A stretch of DNA of 64,000 bases from Hyphomonadaceae bacterium (GCA_022843225.1 JALHOC010000004.1:42741-106740); one strand, 5' to 3'; shown: positions 8,955 to 19,613, numbered from the stretch's first letter. Notes: a model not told the origin generated them from the letters alone. Numbers and translations are program-made.

Positions 8955-11015
8955 ATGCAAGGCAAATCGGAGAAGCGGGTGAGACGGCCGTTCCGCATTG
9001 GGTTCTTGGCATTGAGCGCGAGTGTCGCGCTGGCGGCGTCAAGCGCCGGTCAGCAGGAAACCGTGGCAAGCCCGATCATCGCGGCCTACACGCCCTTACC
9101 GCTTCCTCCAGCGGCCGAGCGCATGCGCATGCGCGACGGGATGGCGGCAGCGGACGCTGGCGATTGGCTCACCCTGGCGCAATTGCGCGATAGCGCGCGC
9201 GACCCGCTCGTACGCCGCATGCTGCAATGGCGCTGGGCGGCCTCAACCGAAGCCCCGCTCTATTTCGCCGACATCGCCCGCGCGTTAGATGAACTCCAAG
9301 GTTGGCCCGGCCGCACCACTATGCGCCAACGCGCGGAGCAGGCGATTTTTGACTCGCGTCTCTCCGCCGCCGAAAGGGTCGCGTTTCTGCGCCAAGACAA
9401 CGGTCCGCTTACTGGCGATGGCCGCATCGCGCTGGCAATTGCGCTGAAAGATTCGGGACAGCGCGCCGAGGCCAATGAGATAGCGCGCGCAGCGTGGCGC
9501 GGCGATACACTGACATCCGCCGCCGAACAACGCGCCTTGAGTGAGTTCACCTTCACCAGCGAAGACTATGCCGACCGCGTCGATGTTCTGTTGTGGCGCG
9601 GTCAACGCAGCGCCGCGCAAGCTTTGCTCTCGCGCGTCTCTGCTGCTGACCGCGCCTTAGCGCAGGGTCGCATGGCCCTGCAAGCCCGTCAGCGCCGCGG
9701 ACTGCAAACCGCCGTTGACGCGGTACCTGCGTCTCGCGCCGACGATGCAGGCTTCCTTTATGATCGCGCGCAATATCGCCGCCGGACCGGTCGTCCCGAG
9801 GAAGCTCTGCCGATCGCCGTCGAGATCGATCCGCGCGAGGCTCCGCTTTTGGCGCGCGATGAGATTTTCCGTGAACGCCGGCTCTACGTTCCGCGTGCGC
9901 TGCGCAACGGCAATTACCGCCAAGCCTATGAGCTTGTCTCCAATCACGGCATGACCTCCGGTGAAAGTTTCGCCGACGCCGAATGGCTCTCGGGCTGGAT
10001 CATGTTGCGCTACCTTGATCAGCCCCAACGCGCAGCCGAGCACTTCGCACATTTGAGTGAGAATGTGGCCTCGCCCGTGAGCCGTTCGCGCGCGCTCTAC
10101 TGGCGTGCGGAAGCCGTGCGCGCGCGCGGACAAACGGCGGAAGCCGATCGTCTGCTCGCGGAGGCCGCGCGTTTCAATTTCACCTATTATGGGCAACTCG
10201 CTGCGACATACGGCGGTCGCTCTGCGCTCCTTTCGCTGCCGGATACAGCCAGCGTAACGCCCGAAGCGCGTGAACGCTTTGAAAACCGCGAGTTAGTTCG
10301 CGCACTGCGCGTCATGGCAGAGATCGGCGACCAGCGCGACTTCGAGTCCATCGCCTTCTATCTCGACGACACTCTCGATGATCCCATGGAAATCGAACTC
10401 CTCTCGCAATTGGCGCGCGAGCAATCCTATAACCGCATTGCGTTGCGCAATGCCAAGGCTGGCCTATTCCGCAACGTGGTAGCCGCCAACGCCGCCTATC
10501 CGACCATTGAGCTGCCGCAGATCGTGCAATCGCGCGGGCGTCCTGAGCCAGCCTTGGTGCACGCCATCATCCGCCAGGAGAGCGAATTCGAGCCGGCGGC
10601 GGCATCGCACGCCAATGCGCACGGGCTGATGCAGCTGATTCCCTCGACAGCGCGCGCCCAGGCCGCACGCGAAGGCATCACCTATCAGCGCAGCGCGCTC
10701 ACCGACCCGGATTACAACATGACTTTGGGGTCGGCCCACTTGGCCGACCTGATCGATGATTTTGGCGGCTCGTATGTGCTTGCCATCGCCTCGTACAATG
10801 CGGGCTCGGGCAATGCGCGCCAATGGATCGAGGATTGGGGCGACCCGCGCTCACGCTCGGTCGATGTCATTGACTGGATTGAATTGATCCCATTCTCCGA
10901 AACCCGCAATTATGTCCAGCGCGTCACCGAAAACCTGCAAGTCTACCGGTACCGCCTTGCTGGGCGGCCGACACCGATAGAATTGCAGCGCGATCTTGAG
11001 CGCGGGCGCTACTGA
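8955..11015 (+). CDS. Soluble lytic murein transglycosylase (Slt70-like)
   Basis: 686 residues. It cleaves peptidoglycan between MurNAc and GlcNAc, forming 1,6-anhydro ends. The N-terminus has a basic stretch then a hydrophobic segment (IGFLALSASVALAASSAG), indicating export. A long helical superhelix region of Ala/Arg-rich repeats precedes the C-terminal catalytic domain with ALVHAIIRQESEFEP, where Glu542 is the catalytic acid. The GLMQLIPSTA and ASYNAGSGNA motifs of family 1 transglycosylases follow. The 3' end overlaps the converging dehydratase gene by 7 bases. Confidence 0.93.
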   Translation: MQGKSEKRVRRPFRIGFLALSASVALAASSAGQQETVASPIIAAYTPLPLPPAAERMRMRDGMAAADAGDWLTLAQLRDSARDPLVRRMLQWRWAASTEAPLYFADIARALDELQGWPGRTTMRQRAEQAIFDSRLSAAERVAFLRQDNGPLTGDGRIALAIALKDSGQRAEANEIARAAWRGDTLTSAAEQRALSEFTFTSEDYADRVDVLLWRGQRSAAQALLSRVSAADRALAQGRMALQARQRRGLQTAVDAVPASRADDAGFLYDRAQYRRRTGRPEEALPIAVEIDPREAPLLARDEIFRERRLYVPRALRNGNYRQAYELVSNHGMTSGESFADAEWLSGWIMLRYLDQPQRAAEHFAHLSENVASPVSRSRALYWRAEAVRARGQTAEADRLLAEAARFNFTYYGQLAATYGGRSALLSLPDTASVTPEARERFENRELVRALRVMAEIGDQRDFESIAFYLDDTLDDPMEIELLSQLAREQSYNRIALRNAKAGLFRNVVAANAAYPTIELPQIVQSRGRPEPALVHAIIRQESEFEPAAASHANAHGLMQLIPSTARAQAAREGITYQRSALTDPDYNMTLGSAHLADLIDDFGGSYVLAIASYNAGSGNARQWIEDWGDPRSRSVDVIDWIELIPFSETRNYVQRVTENLQVYRYRLAGRPTPIELQRDLERGRY

Positions 11016-11956
11016 GCTGCTAGGGCTAAGGCAAAAGTCTCGGCATCGACATTGCCGCCACTGGCAATGATCACGACTGTAAGCCCCTGAACATCGATCG
11101 CGCCCTCAAGCAACGCCGCAAGCGACGCCGCGCCTGAAGGCTCCAGAACAATCTTCAGATGGCGAAACGCGAACGCCATCGCGCGCCGCGCCGCGTCGTC
11201 CGACACGGCCACCGCGCATTCGAATCGGCGTTGTGCGATAGCGAAGGGCAAATCGCCCATCTGCTCAGTCAACAAGCCATCGCAGATGGAGCGGATCCCC
11301 TGTGCATTGCGCTGGAGGACCCCCGCCGCGAGCGAACGAGCGATATCATCGTGCCCATCCGGTTCCACCACGACGATGCGCGCCTGCGGCAATGCCAACG
11401 CCACACCTGCTGCAAGCCCGCCGCCGCTCGCGGGCACAAAGACGATGTCTGGCGTTATCTCTTCGGAAACCTCAAGCCCCGTCGTGCCTTGCCCCGCGAT
11501 GACGAACGCATCATCGAACGGTTTAATCAATGCAGCCCCGCGCTCGGCGGAAAGCCTAGCGCCTATGGCTTCGCGGCTTTCGTTCACACGATCGTAGGTC
11601 ACGACCTCAGCGCCATTGACGCGCGTCATCTCCAATTTGATACGCGGCGCGTCCGACGGCATGACGATGGTTGCTTGTATGCCAAAGTGGCTGGCGGCTG
11701 TTGACACCGCGATGGCGTGATTGCCGGAGGAGAACGCGATCACCCCTTTGGCGCGAACCTCCAGAGCCAAGGCCGCGATTGCGTTCGCAGCCCCGCGCAT
11801 TTTGAATGCGCCACCCCGCTGCAAGCACTCGGCCTTCACAAACACGCGCGCACCGGTTCGCGCGTCAAGCGTGTCATTGCGCAACAACGGCGTTCGCACC
11901 GCGATCCCCTGGATTCGCGCTGCCGCGGCTCTCACATCTTCAAGAGTCGGAATCAT
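11009..11956 (-). CDS. PLP-dependent threonine/serine dehydratase family protein
   Basis: 315 residues. Fold type II PLP enzymes of this length deaminate threonine or serine to the 2-oxo acid; some relatives are serine racemases. Lys52 in GGAFKMRGA forms the PLP aldimine, SSGNHAIAVS is the substrate loop, and PASGGGLAAGVAL binds the cofactor phosphate. No C-terminal ACT regulatory domain is present, unlike biosynthetic IlvA, so a catabolic or racemase role is possible. It overlaps hrpB by 4 bases and so is likely translated with it. Confidence 0.85.
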   Translation of the reverse strand: MIPTLEDVRAAAARIQGIAVRTPLLRNDTLDARTGARVFVKAECLQRGGAFKMRGAANAIAALALEVRAKGVIAFSSGNHAIAVSTAASHFGIQATIVMPSDAPRIKLEMTRVNGAEVVTYDRVNESREAIGARLSAERGAALIKPFDDAFVIAGQGTTGLEVSEEITPDIVFVPASGGGLAAGVALALPQARIVVVEPDGHDDIARSLAAGVLQRNAQGIRSICDGLLTEQMGDLPFAIAQRRFECAVAVSDDAARRAMAFAFRHLKIVLEPSGAASLAALLEGAIDVQGLTVVIIASGGNVDAETFALALAAQ

Positions 11957-14388
11957 TGCGAGCCTCGGGGCTTGGCGCGCCGTGTCGGCGGCGCGCTGGT
12001 TGGATCTTCAGGCCAGGGGTGTTTGGGGTACCGACCGCGCATGTCCGCGCGCACACCGGCGTAGGACCCACCCCAAAACCCTGGCAAGTCCTTCGTCGTT
12101 TGGACCGGCCGATGCGCTGGCGAAAGCAAGCGCAGCGTTAACGGCACGCGACCCTCTGCAATGAACGGGTGTTTGGTTTCCCCGAACATCTCTTGAATAC
12201 GCACATCGAGTGCGGGGCCGCCTTCGGCCTCGTAATCAATGACGATCGCGGAACCCGCGGGCGTTTCGAAGCGCGTTGGCGCTTCCCTTTCGAGACGCTG
12301 GCGCTGGTCGTAGGGTAGAGCGTTCAACAAGGCTTCACCGACGTCGACATCGCGCAACCGAGACACGCCGCTGAGCTCCGGGGCGAGCCAATCCTGGACA
12401 GACGAGAGCAGGTAATCGTCGCTCCAATCAGGCCAGACCTCGCCCTCCAAGGCCCGCAGGAACAGCACACGCGCGCGGGTCTGGCGCGCGGCATCGCTCC
12501 AATGGAGCAGGCCCAGGCCTTGCTCGCGCACAGCGCTAAGCAAGGCCTCCTGCAGATCAACGCCCGCGAGCCGCTCAAGCGGCGCCTCTGAGAGTACAAC
12601 TCGACCTAAAGCGCGAATACGCCTTCCACGTATCGCGCCGGTCGCGGGATCCACCTGTGCTGAAGCGCGCACCTCGATCTCGCTTCCGAACAGCACCTCA
12701 ATATCGGTCAGTTTAATGGGCGCGGCCATGAGGACTTGCGCGCGACCCGCTTGCCCCGCCACATCGGCGATCACAAGAAAAGCTTCGCGCGCCAAGGAGG
12801 ACGCCGCATCTAGGATCGCTGCGCGACCATTGACCATGACGTACCCTTCGCCTCGTCGTTTGGCGACGCGATCCGGAAACGCCAGCGCCAAGAGCGCTCC
12901 CGCCCCATCTTCATCCGCCAAGGTATTCGCGGCTTTAGCTTGTCGCGCTATCCGATCTGCAAGCGCGCGCGCAGCTTCCGCGCGCTGGCCGCGCTCGGTC
13001 GCGAACCGGTGCAGACGCACGCGCAAATCCTGATCGCGCCCGCCCAGCCCTTGTTCGGTTAAAACGGTCGCAATGCGCGCAGCCAGGTTGCGCTGATCAG
13101 CAGGCGCCGCCAGGACCATGTGCGCAAGGCGCGGCGGCAACGCCAAGTCAGCAATGGCCGCGCCATGAGCGGTGAGCCTCAAAGCTTCATCGAGCGCGCC
13201 GAGCTTCTTCAGAAGAGCGATTGCTTCGCTCCAAGCGGGCTTTGGTGGCGGATCGAGCCAGGTCAGCGCGGTCGGATCGCTGACGCCCCAGGCTACAAGG
13301 TCCAGCACAAGTCCCGCGAGGTCGGCGTCCAGAATTTCTGGGCGATCAAACGCTAGCAGCGCGCGCGTTTCGCCTTCGCTCCAGAGCCGCCAGCACACGC
13401 CTGGCGCCAGCCGGCCGGCGCGGCCGGCGCGCTGTGTGATCGCCGCTTGACTTGCGCGCACCGTTTCTAAACGCGTGAGCCCCAGTGCGGGCTCGAAGCG
13501 CGGCCGTCGCGCAAGTCCTGCATCCACAACGATACGCACGCCTTCGATGGTCAGGCTGGTCTCTGCGATGGAAGTCGCCAACACGACCTTACGCCGACCA
13601 GGCGGCGCCGGCGCGATGGCGGAGTCCTGATCCTGCGCACTCATCGCGCCGAAGAGCGGCCGGATGTCGACGCTTGTGTCTGTAATGTCGGTGCGCAGGC
13701 GTTCGGCGGCGCGTTCGATCTCGCGCACGCCCGGTAGAAAGACCAAGGCGCTGCCCGGCTCAGCTGCAAGAGCTGCCTTCACCGCGCCAGACACGTCCTG
13801 CTCCAACGGCGCGCGCGGATCGCGCGGTCGGTAGATGCGACGTACAGGGAATAGGCGCCCCTCGCTGACAATCACTGGCGCATCGCCCAGCAGCGCAGCG
13901 ATGCGCGCCGCATCCAACGTCGCCGACATCACGACCAGCTTCAGATCGGGCCGCAGACCCGCCTGGGCATCGCGGGCGAGCGCAAGGCCGAGATCGCCTT
14001 CCAGGCTGCGTTCGTGAAACTCGTCAAATAAAACCGCCGCAACACCGGAAAGTTCGGGATCGCCAAGCACCATACGCGTAAATACGCCCTCGGTGACGAC
14101 CTCGATGCGCGTCTTTGGCCCGACGCGAGAATCCAACCGTACGCGATAACCAACCGTTTCGCCCAGACGCTCGCCCATCTCCGCCGCCATGCGCGCCGCG
14201 GCCGCGCGTGCTGCGATGCGCCGGGGGGAGAGGAGCACGATCTTGCCATGTTGCGCCCAGATCTCGGCAAGCAATCCTGGCGGCACCCGCGTTGTCTTGC
14301 CCGCGCCGGGCGGGGCCACCAACACCGCCTCGCCGCAACGCCCGAGGGCGGCGCGCAATTCCGGCAAGACCTCGTCCACAGGCAACAT
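11953..14388 (-). CDS. hrpB: ATP-dependent helicase HrpB
   Basis: 811 residues from ATG 14388; an in-frame TTG at 14409 would add 7. It is a DEAH-box superfamily 2 helicase of the HrpB family, with no settled role. Walker A is APPGAGKTT, motif II is DEFHERS, SATLDA is motif III, and TQRAGRAGR is motif VI. The distinctive C-terminus (DLPGFWGGSYAGVRADMRGR, YPKHPWPEDP) identifies HrpB rather than HrpA. It is divergent from the small lipoprotein at 14483 and translationally coupled to the dehydratase. Confidence 0.93.
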   Translation of the reverse strand: MLPVDEVLPELRAALGRCGEAVLVAPPGAGKTTRVPPGLLAEIWAQHGKIVLLSPRRIAARAAAARMAAEMGERLGETVGYRVRLDSRVGPKTRIEVVTEGVFTRMVLGDPELSGVAAVLFDEFHERSLEGDLGLALARDAQAGLRPDLKLVVMSATLDAARIAALLGDAPVIVSEGRLFPVRRIYRPRDPRAPLEQDVSGAVKAALAAEPGSALVFLPGVREIERAAERLRTDITDTSVDIRPLFGAMSAQDQDSAIAPAPPGRRKVVLATSIAETSLTIEGVRIVVDAGLARRPRFEPALGLTRLETVRASQAAITQRAGRAGRLAPGVCWRLWSEGETRALLAFDRPEILDADLAGLVLDLVAWGVSDPTALTWLDPPPKPAWSEAIALLKKLGALDEALRLTAHGAAIADLALPPRLAHMVLAAPADQRNLAARIATVLTEQGLGGRDQDLRVRLHRFATERGQRAEAARALADRIARQAKAANTLADEDGAGALLALAFPDRVAKRRGEGYVMVNGRAAILDAASSLAREAFLVIADVAGQAGRAQVLMAAPIKLTDIEVLFGSEIEVRASAQVDPATGAIRGRRIRALGRVVLSEAPLERLAGVDLQEALLSAVREQGLGLLHWSDAARQTRARVLFLRALEGEVWPDWSDDYLLSSVQDWLAPELSGVSRLRDVDVGEALLNALPYDQRQRLEREAPTRFETPAGSAIVIDYEAEGGPALDVRIQEMFGETKHPFIAEGRVPLTLRLLSPAHRPVQTTKDLPGFWGGSYAGVRADMRGRYPKHPWPEDPTSAPPTRRAKPRGSQ

Positions 14389-14482
14389 CGACCGGCCATA
14401 GCTGCTCAAGCTGGCTCACGCCACATTGGCGTCGCCATTGAGCCAGGCTATAGGCCCCGCAACGCCGACAGCGGAGCTTGGC

Positions 14483-15019
14483 ATGCGCACCCCCATCAGT
14501 TTGATTGCGATCCTGGCGCTGAGCGTCTTCGCTGGTTCCTGCTCAAGCGGCAACACGGCGGACACGCGCCGCGGCGTAACTGGCGCGGCCGCCATCCCGT
14601 TTCGCGATATTGGCCTTATCCGCCCCGAGATCCCGTTGATGTTGCGCAACCTCGATTACCCCTACGCAACGGCAACCCTTACTGATTGCCCAGCTGTGAT
14701 CCGCGAAATCGGCGCGCTTGATGCGGTGCTCGGCCCCGAGAGCTATCAGCCGGGCCCCAACCGCAACATCTGGGATCGCAGCGGCGACTTTGTCGAGAAC
14801 CAAACCATCCAAGCTGCGGAAGACACCGCGAGCGATGTGATCCCGTTCCGCTCTTGGGTACGCCGTATCTCTGGCGCCAGCCGCGCTGAGCGCGACGCTT
14901 TACGGGCGGTCGCCAACGGGCAACAAAGGCGCACCTTCCTGCGCGGCTTTGGCGCGTCGCTTGGCTGCCCCAACATGGTGCCGCCGCCGCCGTCGCAAAC
15001 ACCGCGCGCACGCAACTAA
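14483..15019 (+). CDS. Small lipoprotein of unknown function
   Basis: 178 residues from ATG 14483. The start was chosen because the signal peptide begins there: [20 protein letters not shown], with the lipid-bearing Cys at residue 20. The open frame extends to 14426, but that extra part is not signal-like. The mature part has no motif I recognise; it contains one internal Cys ([13 protein letters not shown]) and another near the C-terminus ([11 protein letters not shown]), which could form a disulfide. The stop overlaps the converging tgt stop by 4 bases. Confidence 0.75.
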   Translation: MRTPISLIAILALSVFAGSCSSGNTADTRRGVTGAAAIPFRDIGLIRPEIPLMLRNLDYPYATATLTDCPAVIREIGALDAVLGPESYQPGPNRNIWDRSGDFVENQTIQAAEDTASDVIPFRSWVRRISGASRAERDALRAVANGQQRRTFLRGFGASLGCPNMVPPPPSQTPRARN

Positions 15020-16116
15020 GAACGGAACACAGCACGGAATTCAGACAGCCGCCCTGCGGCGATTGCCGCTCGCAACCGCGACATCAGCGATTGATAGTAA
15101 GCGAGATTGTGCCACGAGAGCAGCACTTGTCCGAGGATTTCACCTGCCTTGAACAAATGGTGAAAGTAGGCCTTGGAATAGTCCCGGCTCGCAGGGCAAT
15201 CACTCGTCTCATCGAGTGGGTTCATATCTTCCGCGAAACGCGCATTTGTGATGTTGAGAGGGCCAGCATCGGTCCAGGCTTGACCGTGACGCCCCGAGCG
15301 CGTCGGCAGCACACAATCGAACATGTCAACGCCGCGCGCCACCGCTTCAACGATATCAATCGGTTTGCCGACGCCCATCAGATAGCGAGGTCTTTCGAGA
15401 GGCAGAAGCGGCGTCGTGACATCGAGCGTCGCCAGCATCTCCTCGTGACCTTCACCGACCGCGAGCCCGCCGATCGCGTAACCATCGAAGCCTTCAGCCA
15501 CCAGCGTTTGAGCTGACCTACGCCGAAGGTCCGGGTCGGTGCCGCCTTGAACTATGGCGAACAGACTTTGCGACCCGCGGGCGCCGAACGCCCGCTTGCA
15601 CCGTGCGGCCCACGCCAAGGACAACTCCATGGCCTTCTCGACATCCGCGCGCGGCACCGGCAACGCCGGGCATTCGTCCAATTGCATGATGATGTCCGCG
15701 CCGATCTGATCGGCTTGGAGTTCTACGGCGCGCTCCGGCGTCAATCGATGCTCGCTGCCATCAATGTGGCTGCGGAAAGTCACGCCGTCCTTGTCGAGCT
15801 TGCGCAACTGGGACAGCGACATGACCTGATAGCCGCCAGAGTCCGTGAGGATGGGTTTGTTCCAGCGCATGAAAGTGTGAAGGCCGCCCAGACGCTGCAA
15901 GCGCTCGCCGCCTGGTCGCAGCATCAAATGATAGGTGTTGCCGAGAAGAATATCAGCGCCGGTGGATGCCACTTGGTCGACGGTGAGCGCTTTGACCGTG
16001 CCCGCCGTGCCAACGGGCATGAACGCGGGCGTTCGGATGGCGCCGCGGGGCGTCCGCAAAACACCCGTGCGCGCCAAGCCGTCGCTCGCATGAATTTCGA
16101 ATGGGAATGCACTCAT
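15016..16116 (-). CDS. tgt: tRNA-guanine transglycosylase (zinc site altered)
   Basis: 366 residues. It swaps guanine 34 of GUN-anticodon tRNAs for preQ1, on the way to queuosine. The start ATG 16116 forms an ATGA overlap with the queA stop; the open frame extends further to 16269, which is inside queA. Asp motifs LTDSGGYQ and [13 protein letters not shown] are intact. The zinc site is unusual: the family's CxCxxC-type segment reads [18 protein letters not shown] here, with Ser for the first and third Cys, while the His of [10 protein letters not shown] remains. Last gene of the gyrA-led run. Confidence 0.94.
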   Translation of the reverse strand: MSAFPFEIHASDGLARTGVLRTPRGAIRTPAFMPVGTAGTVKALTVDQVASTGADILLGNTYHLMLRPGGERLQRLGGLHTFMRWNKPILTDSGGYQVMSLSQLRKLDKDGVTFRSHIDGSEHRLTPERAVELQADQIGADIIMQLDECPALPVPRADVEKAMELSLAWAARCKRAFGARGSQSLFAIVQGGTDPDLRRRSAQTLVAEGFDGYAIGGLAVGEGHEEMLATLDVTTPLLPLERPRYLMGVGKPIDIVEAVARGVDMFDCVLPTRSGRHGQAWTDAGPLNITNARFAEDMNPLDETSDCPASRDYSKAYFHHLFKAGEILGQVLLSWHNLAYYQSLMSRLRAAIAAGRLSEFRAVFRS

Positions 16117-17171
16117 TCGGCTCGCCATAACAGGCTGGCGTCGCCATAGGAATAGAAGCGGTATTGGTTGGCGATAGCGTGCGCGTAGACGGCTTTCATG
16201 CGCCCCAAGCCAGCTAACGCCGAAACGAGCATGAACAAGGTCGATTTGGGCAGATGGAAGTTGGTCCACAATCCATCGACGACGCGAAAGCGATAGCCCG
16301 GCGTGATGAAGATGTCGGTCGCGCCGGCCCCAGGACTCACACGCCCTGTTTCATCGGCGGATGATTCAAGCGTACGCAACGCTGTCGTGCCAATGGCGAT
16401 CACGCGTCGCCCTTCAGCCTTGGCGCGATTGATCGCTTCGGCTACTTGCGGCGAGATTTCGCGCCGCTCAGAATGCATAACGTGCGCGGCGGTATCGTCT
16501 ACCTTGATTGGCGAAAACGTGCCCGCGCCCACGTGCAGCGTGACGTGCGCGCGTTCGACTCCCGCCGCATCGAGCGCCGCAAACAGGTCCTGCGTGAAGT
16601 GGAGGCCGGCTGTTGGCGCGGCCACCGAACCTTCTTTTTCGGCGTAGATAGTTTGATAATCGTCCTTATCGAGCGCATCTGTCTCGCGCTTGGCGGCGAT
16701 GTAGGGGGGCAGCGGCGCTGTACCGATCAACGAAATCGCTTCATCAAGCGCTGCACCCGCGCGATCAAAGCAGAGCGTGACAACCCCGTCTTCGCCTTTG
16801 CCGACGATCTTCGCATCAAGCGATGCCTCGAACGACAGACGATCGCCCTCGCGCAAGCGCTTGCCGGGCTTCGCCAGCGCGCGCCAAGTGTCGCCGTCTA
16901 TGCGCTCGATCAGATTAAGTGAAACTGATACGTCGGGGCTTTGCCCATCCCGGCTTGGCCGGACGGCCTTTAACGCCGCAGGCAGCACGCGCGTGTCGTT
17001 GAACACCAATACATCGCCCGAACGAAAGAGCGACGGGGCATCGCGTACGATGCGATCCTCGAAGACGCCGTCAGCCCGCACATGAAGCAAACGCGCGCTG
17101 TCGCGCGGCCGCGCTGGCCGCAGCGCGATCAACTCTTCCGGCAGATCGAAGTCAAAGAGGTCGACACGCAT
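16113..17171 (-). CDS. queA: S-adenosylmethionine:tRNA ribosyltransferase-isomerase
   Basis: 352 residues. QueA adds the epoxycyclopentane ring from SAM to preQ1-tRNA, giving epoxyqueuosine. The N-terminus [43 protein letters not shown] and [12 protein letters not shown] are family signatures. Its ATG shares one base with the stop of the HD hydrolase gene and its stop overlaps the tgt start, so queuosine steps are co-translated. QueG/QueH for the next step is not in the window. Confidence 0.96.
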   Translation of the reverse strand: MRVDLFDFDLPEELIALRPARPRDSARLLHVRADGVFEDRIVRDAPSLFRSGDVLVFNDTRVLPAALKAVRPSRDGQSPDVSVSLNLIERIDGDTWRALAKPGKRLREGDRLSFEASLDAKIVGKGEDGVVTLCFDRAGAALDEAISLIGTAPLPPYIAAKRETDALDKDDYQTIYAEKEGSVAAPTAGLHFTQDLFAALDAAGVERAHVTLHVGAGTFSPIKVDDTAAHVMHSERREISPQVAEAINRAKAEGRRVIAIGTTALRTLESSADETGRVSPGAGATDIFITPGYRFRVVDGLWTNFHLPKSTLFMLVSALAGLGRMKAVYAHAIANQYRFYSYGDASLLWRAE

Positions 17172-17788
17172 CAGCAGGTATCGAAGCGCTCACCGCGCAG
17201 CTCTTCAAGCTCCCACACCATGTTGGCACGCGCTGCAGCGCCACACTCGGTTTGGTAGACCTCCGAATGAAATAACCGCTCGCGACTCAGTTGCCCCTCC
17301 AGGAACCGACCCCGTCCTGCCGCGAACACTGGATCGGGAAATGCTCCGAACTCACGCCTCACTGCGCTAGCGTAGGCGCGATACACCTCGCGCCGCGCGC
17401 CCAATACAGCCATGTCCAGAAACAGCGCCTCGTCGCCATCAACGGAGGCATCCGCGTGACTCTTCGTCATCTCGATGACGCGCGCGACGCGCTCGGCCAG
17501 CCTAGGCTGCTCAATCAACGCGGAGCGCGCCCACGCCGCACTGAGGTCTTCGTTGTCGGATCTTCCCGGTTGGTACACCGCATCGTGAAACCATATCGCG
17601 TATCCGACGAACACTGCGTCTTGAATAACGGCGCACTTACGCTCGGCTTCGTCGAGGAGCCAAACTAGGTGGCTTAGGTCGTGGTAGACACGCTGTGGCT
17701 CATTCCAAGCCGCAACCAGTTTCTCACATAGGGCATCGGCGGCAGGCCCCGCTAGCCCGCGCCAGCGGTCCAAGATCGCCTCCGTCAC
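17171..17788 (-). CDS. HD-domain hydrolase-like protein
   Basis: 205 residues from GTG 17788, which makes a GTGA overlap with the ppiB stop; the open frame runs on to 17884 inside ppiB. It resembles the predicted HD-superfamily metal phosphohydrolases with motif [11 protein letters not shown] (His36, Asp37, His40) and WFHDAVYQP (His68, Asp69). The substrate is unknown; the spacing of the H...HD residues would fit metal binding. It sits between ppiB and queA in a packed operon, but nothing ties it to queuosine. Confidence 0.8.
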   Translation of the reverse strand: MTEAILDRWRGLAGPAADALCEKLVAAWNEPQRVYHDLSHLVWLLDEAERKCAVIQDAVFVGYAIWFHDAVYQPGRSDNEDLSAAWARSALIEQPRLAERVARVIEMTKSHADASVDGDEALFLDMAVLGARREVYRAYASAVRREFGAFPDPVFAAGRGRFLEGQLSRERLFHSEVYQTECGAAARANMVWELEELRGERFDTC

Positions 17789-18246
17789 TCCGCCCGCGCG
17801 CTCACGATTTTGCCCGGCGCACGCGGCGGCTCGCCTTTGGGCAACGCATCGATTGCTTCCATGCCTTCGCTCACCACGCCCCATACAGTGTATTGCTTGT
17901 CGAGGAAGCGTGCATCATCGAAGCAAATGAAGAACTGGCTGTTGGCCGAGTTCGGATCATTGGTGCGCGCCATCGAACATACGCCGCGTACATGCGGCTC
18001 GGCGCTGAACTCCTGCTTCAGGTTCGGCTTCGACGATCCGCCGGTGCCGTTAAAATTCTTGCCGTCGCCGCCTTGGGCCATGAAGCCCGCGATGACGCGG
18101 TGAAACGGCACGCCATTGTAAAAGCCCTCGTTTGCTAGCTCGCCAATGCGCTGAACATGGTTCGGCGCAAGGTCGGGGCGGAAATCGATCTTCACTGTGC
18201 CAGTGTCGAGTTCGAGCGTCAGTTTATGAAAGGAATGATCGACCAC
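17785..18246 (-). CDS. ppiB: Cytoplasmic peptidyl-prolyl cis-trans isomerase (cyclophilin)
   Basis: 153 residues with no signal peptide. It speeds proline isomerisation in folding proteins. The catalytic arginine lies in PFHRVIAGFMAQGGD, and VCSMARTNDPNSANSQFFIC forms the substrate pocket. The 5' end overlaps the periplasmic cyclophilin gene by 28 bases, so the two compartments are served from one transcript. Confidence 0.94.
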   Translation of the reverse strand: MVDHSFHKLTLELDTGTVKIDFRPDLAPNHVQRIGELANEGFYNGVPFHRVIAGFMAQGGDGKNFNGTGGSSKPNLKQEFSAEPHVRGVCSMARTNDPNSANSQFFICFDDARFLDKQYTVWGVVSEGMEAIDALPKGEPPRAPGKIVSARAE

Positions 18247-19112
18247 CAGCTTCTCTCTCTTCGTTCTTCGCGCGGCACCCGCGCTGGAATATCAACATCG
18301 CAGACCGAGAAGTCAGCGCGGCGCTCGCGCCGCGTATCCTCGATCAGCTCACGAAAACGGGGGCCATCCGTGCGCAGCACGAAGATTGGCGCCCGCTCGC
18401 TCTCGGGCAGGTCCGCCGCAACGCGCACCGCCAGCATGCGATCCGGGTTGGGCGGGGGATTGCCGACCGCGATCTGCATCACCGCTGGCATACCCCAGAC
18501 AACGCGGCCAAAAATCGAATAGCGCTTGTCGAGCGCCGAGTTCGGCGCCCGCATAATGAAGAATTGGCTGTTGGCGGAATTCTGGTCATTGGCGCGCGCC
18601 ATGGAGACCACACCGCCGCAATGCAACGCATTGGCGGACACGCGGCCGTCACTTGTTACGGCCATCTGGGCGTCGGGCTGGCTCTCGATCGGGATCGCCT
18701 TGTAGAAGCCGAGCCGCGCGCGCCCCTGAACAGCCGCTTCAATGAAGGGCATGTCCGGCCCGCGTCGGAACATGAATTCCTCACGCAAATCCGGCAGCGT
18801 CGAGGCGCCTTCGCCTGTTCCGAGCGGATCGCCCGTCTGGGCCATGAAGTCGTCGATCACGCGGTGAAAGATCAACCCGTCATAGAAGCCGGCGCGAGCG
18901 AGCGTGCGAATACGCTCCACATGGCGCGGCGCGAGTTCGGGATACAATTCGACCACGATCCGGCCATGGACCGTATCGATGTAAATCGTGTTTTCCGGAT
19001 CGACCTGGCGCCAATTGCGCGGATCGGGAGCGGACTGCGCCGCCGCGATGTCAAAGCCGCCGATCAGGCCCAGCGCGCAGATCGCGGCGGCCAAAATTCC
19101 ACTTAAACGCAT
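18219..19112 (-). CDS. Periplasmic cyclophilin with C-terminal extension
   Basis: 297 residues. The signal peptide MRLSGILAAAICALGLIGG ends near FDIAAAQ. The cyclophilin domain has an intact active site: IFHRVIDDFMAQTGDP and VSMARANDQNSANSQFFIM. After the domain, about 70 residues remain (VRVAADLPESERAPIFVLRTDG, then FRELIEDTRRERRADFSVCD), which are not part of the usual fold. The same layout recurs in the protein at 48038-48922. The start follows the coaD stop with no gap. Confidence 0.9.
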   Translation of the reverse strand: MRLSGILAAAICALGLIGGFDIAAAQSAPDPRNWRQVDPENTIYIDTVHGRIVVELYPELAPRHVERIRTLARAGFYDGLIFHRVIDDFMAQTGDPLGTGEGASTLPDLREEFMFRRGPDMPFIEAAVQGRARLGFYKAIPIESQPDAQMAVTSDGRVSANALHCGGVVSMARANDQNSANSQFFIMRAPNSALDKRYSIFGRVVWGMPAVMQIAVGNPPPNPDRMLAVRVAADLPESERAPIFVLRTDGPRFRELIEDTRRERRADFSVCDVDIPARVPREERRERSWWSIIPFIN

Positions 19113-19613
19113 TCAACCTACCCCGAGTTTCGCCCTCAGCCGTGCTTCTACAGCCGGAGGGACGAAGTGCGCGACACTTCCTTGCAGTCGCGCGATTTCC
19201 TTGACCAGCCGCGAGGCGATCGCCTGATGGGTTGGATCGGCCATCAGGAATACGGTGTCGATATCCGGGTTGAGCTTTTGGTTCATCCCGACCATAGCGA
19301 ACTCGTACTCGAAATCGGCGACGGCTCGAAGCCCCCGCACAATGATTTGCGCCCCTACGCTTTCGGCGAATTTCATCAGCAATGTGTCAAAAGGACGGAT
19401 GACGATCTCCGTGTTTCCGCCCAATTTGGCGCACTCTTGCTCCACCATCTCGACGCGCTCGGCCAATGTGAACAAGGGCCCCTTGTCCTGGTTGATGGCC
19501 ACGCCAATGACGAGGCGATCCACCAATTTGCAGGCCCGGGCGATGATGTCCACATGGCCATTGGTCAAAGGATCGAAGGTGCCGGGATACAGGCCGACGC
19601 GTCTTGCGCTCAT
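19113..19613 (-). CDS. coaD: Phosphopantetheine adenylyltransferase
   Basis: 166 residues. CoaD adenylates 4'-phosphopantetheine to dephospho-CoA. The N-terminal nucleotide-binding motif [18 protein letters not shown] and [18 protein letters not shown] (substrate-binding arginine) are diagnostic. The ATG overlaps the gyrA stop by 4 bases. Confidence 0.96.
   Translation of the reverse strand: MSARRVGLYPGTFDPLTNGHVDIIARACKLVDRLVIGVAINQDKGPLFTLAERVEMVEQECAKLGGNTEIVIRPFDTLLMKFAESVGAQIIVRGLRAVADFEYEFAMVGMNQKLNPDIDTVFLMADPTHQAIASRLVKEIARLQGSVAHFVPPAVEARLRAKLGVG

Noticed and set aside
18132..19106. Plus-strand frame of 324 residues opposite the periplasmic cyclophilin
   Set aside because: Shadow frame; the minus-strand gene has signal peptide and full cyclophilin motifs.
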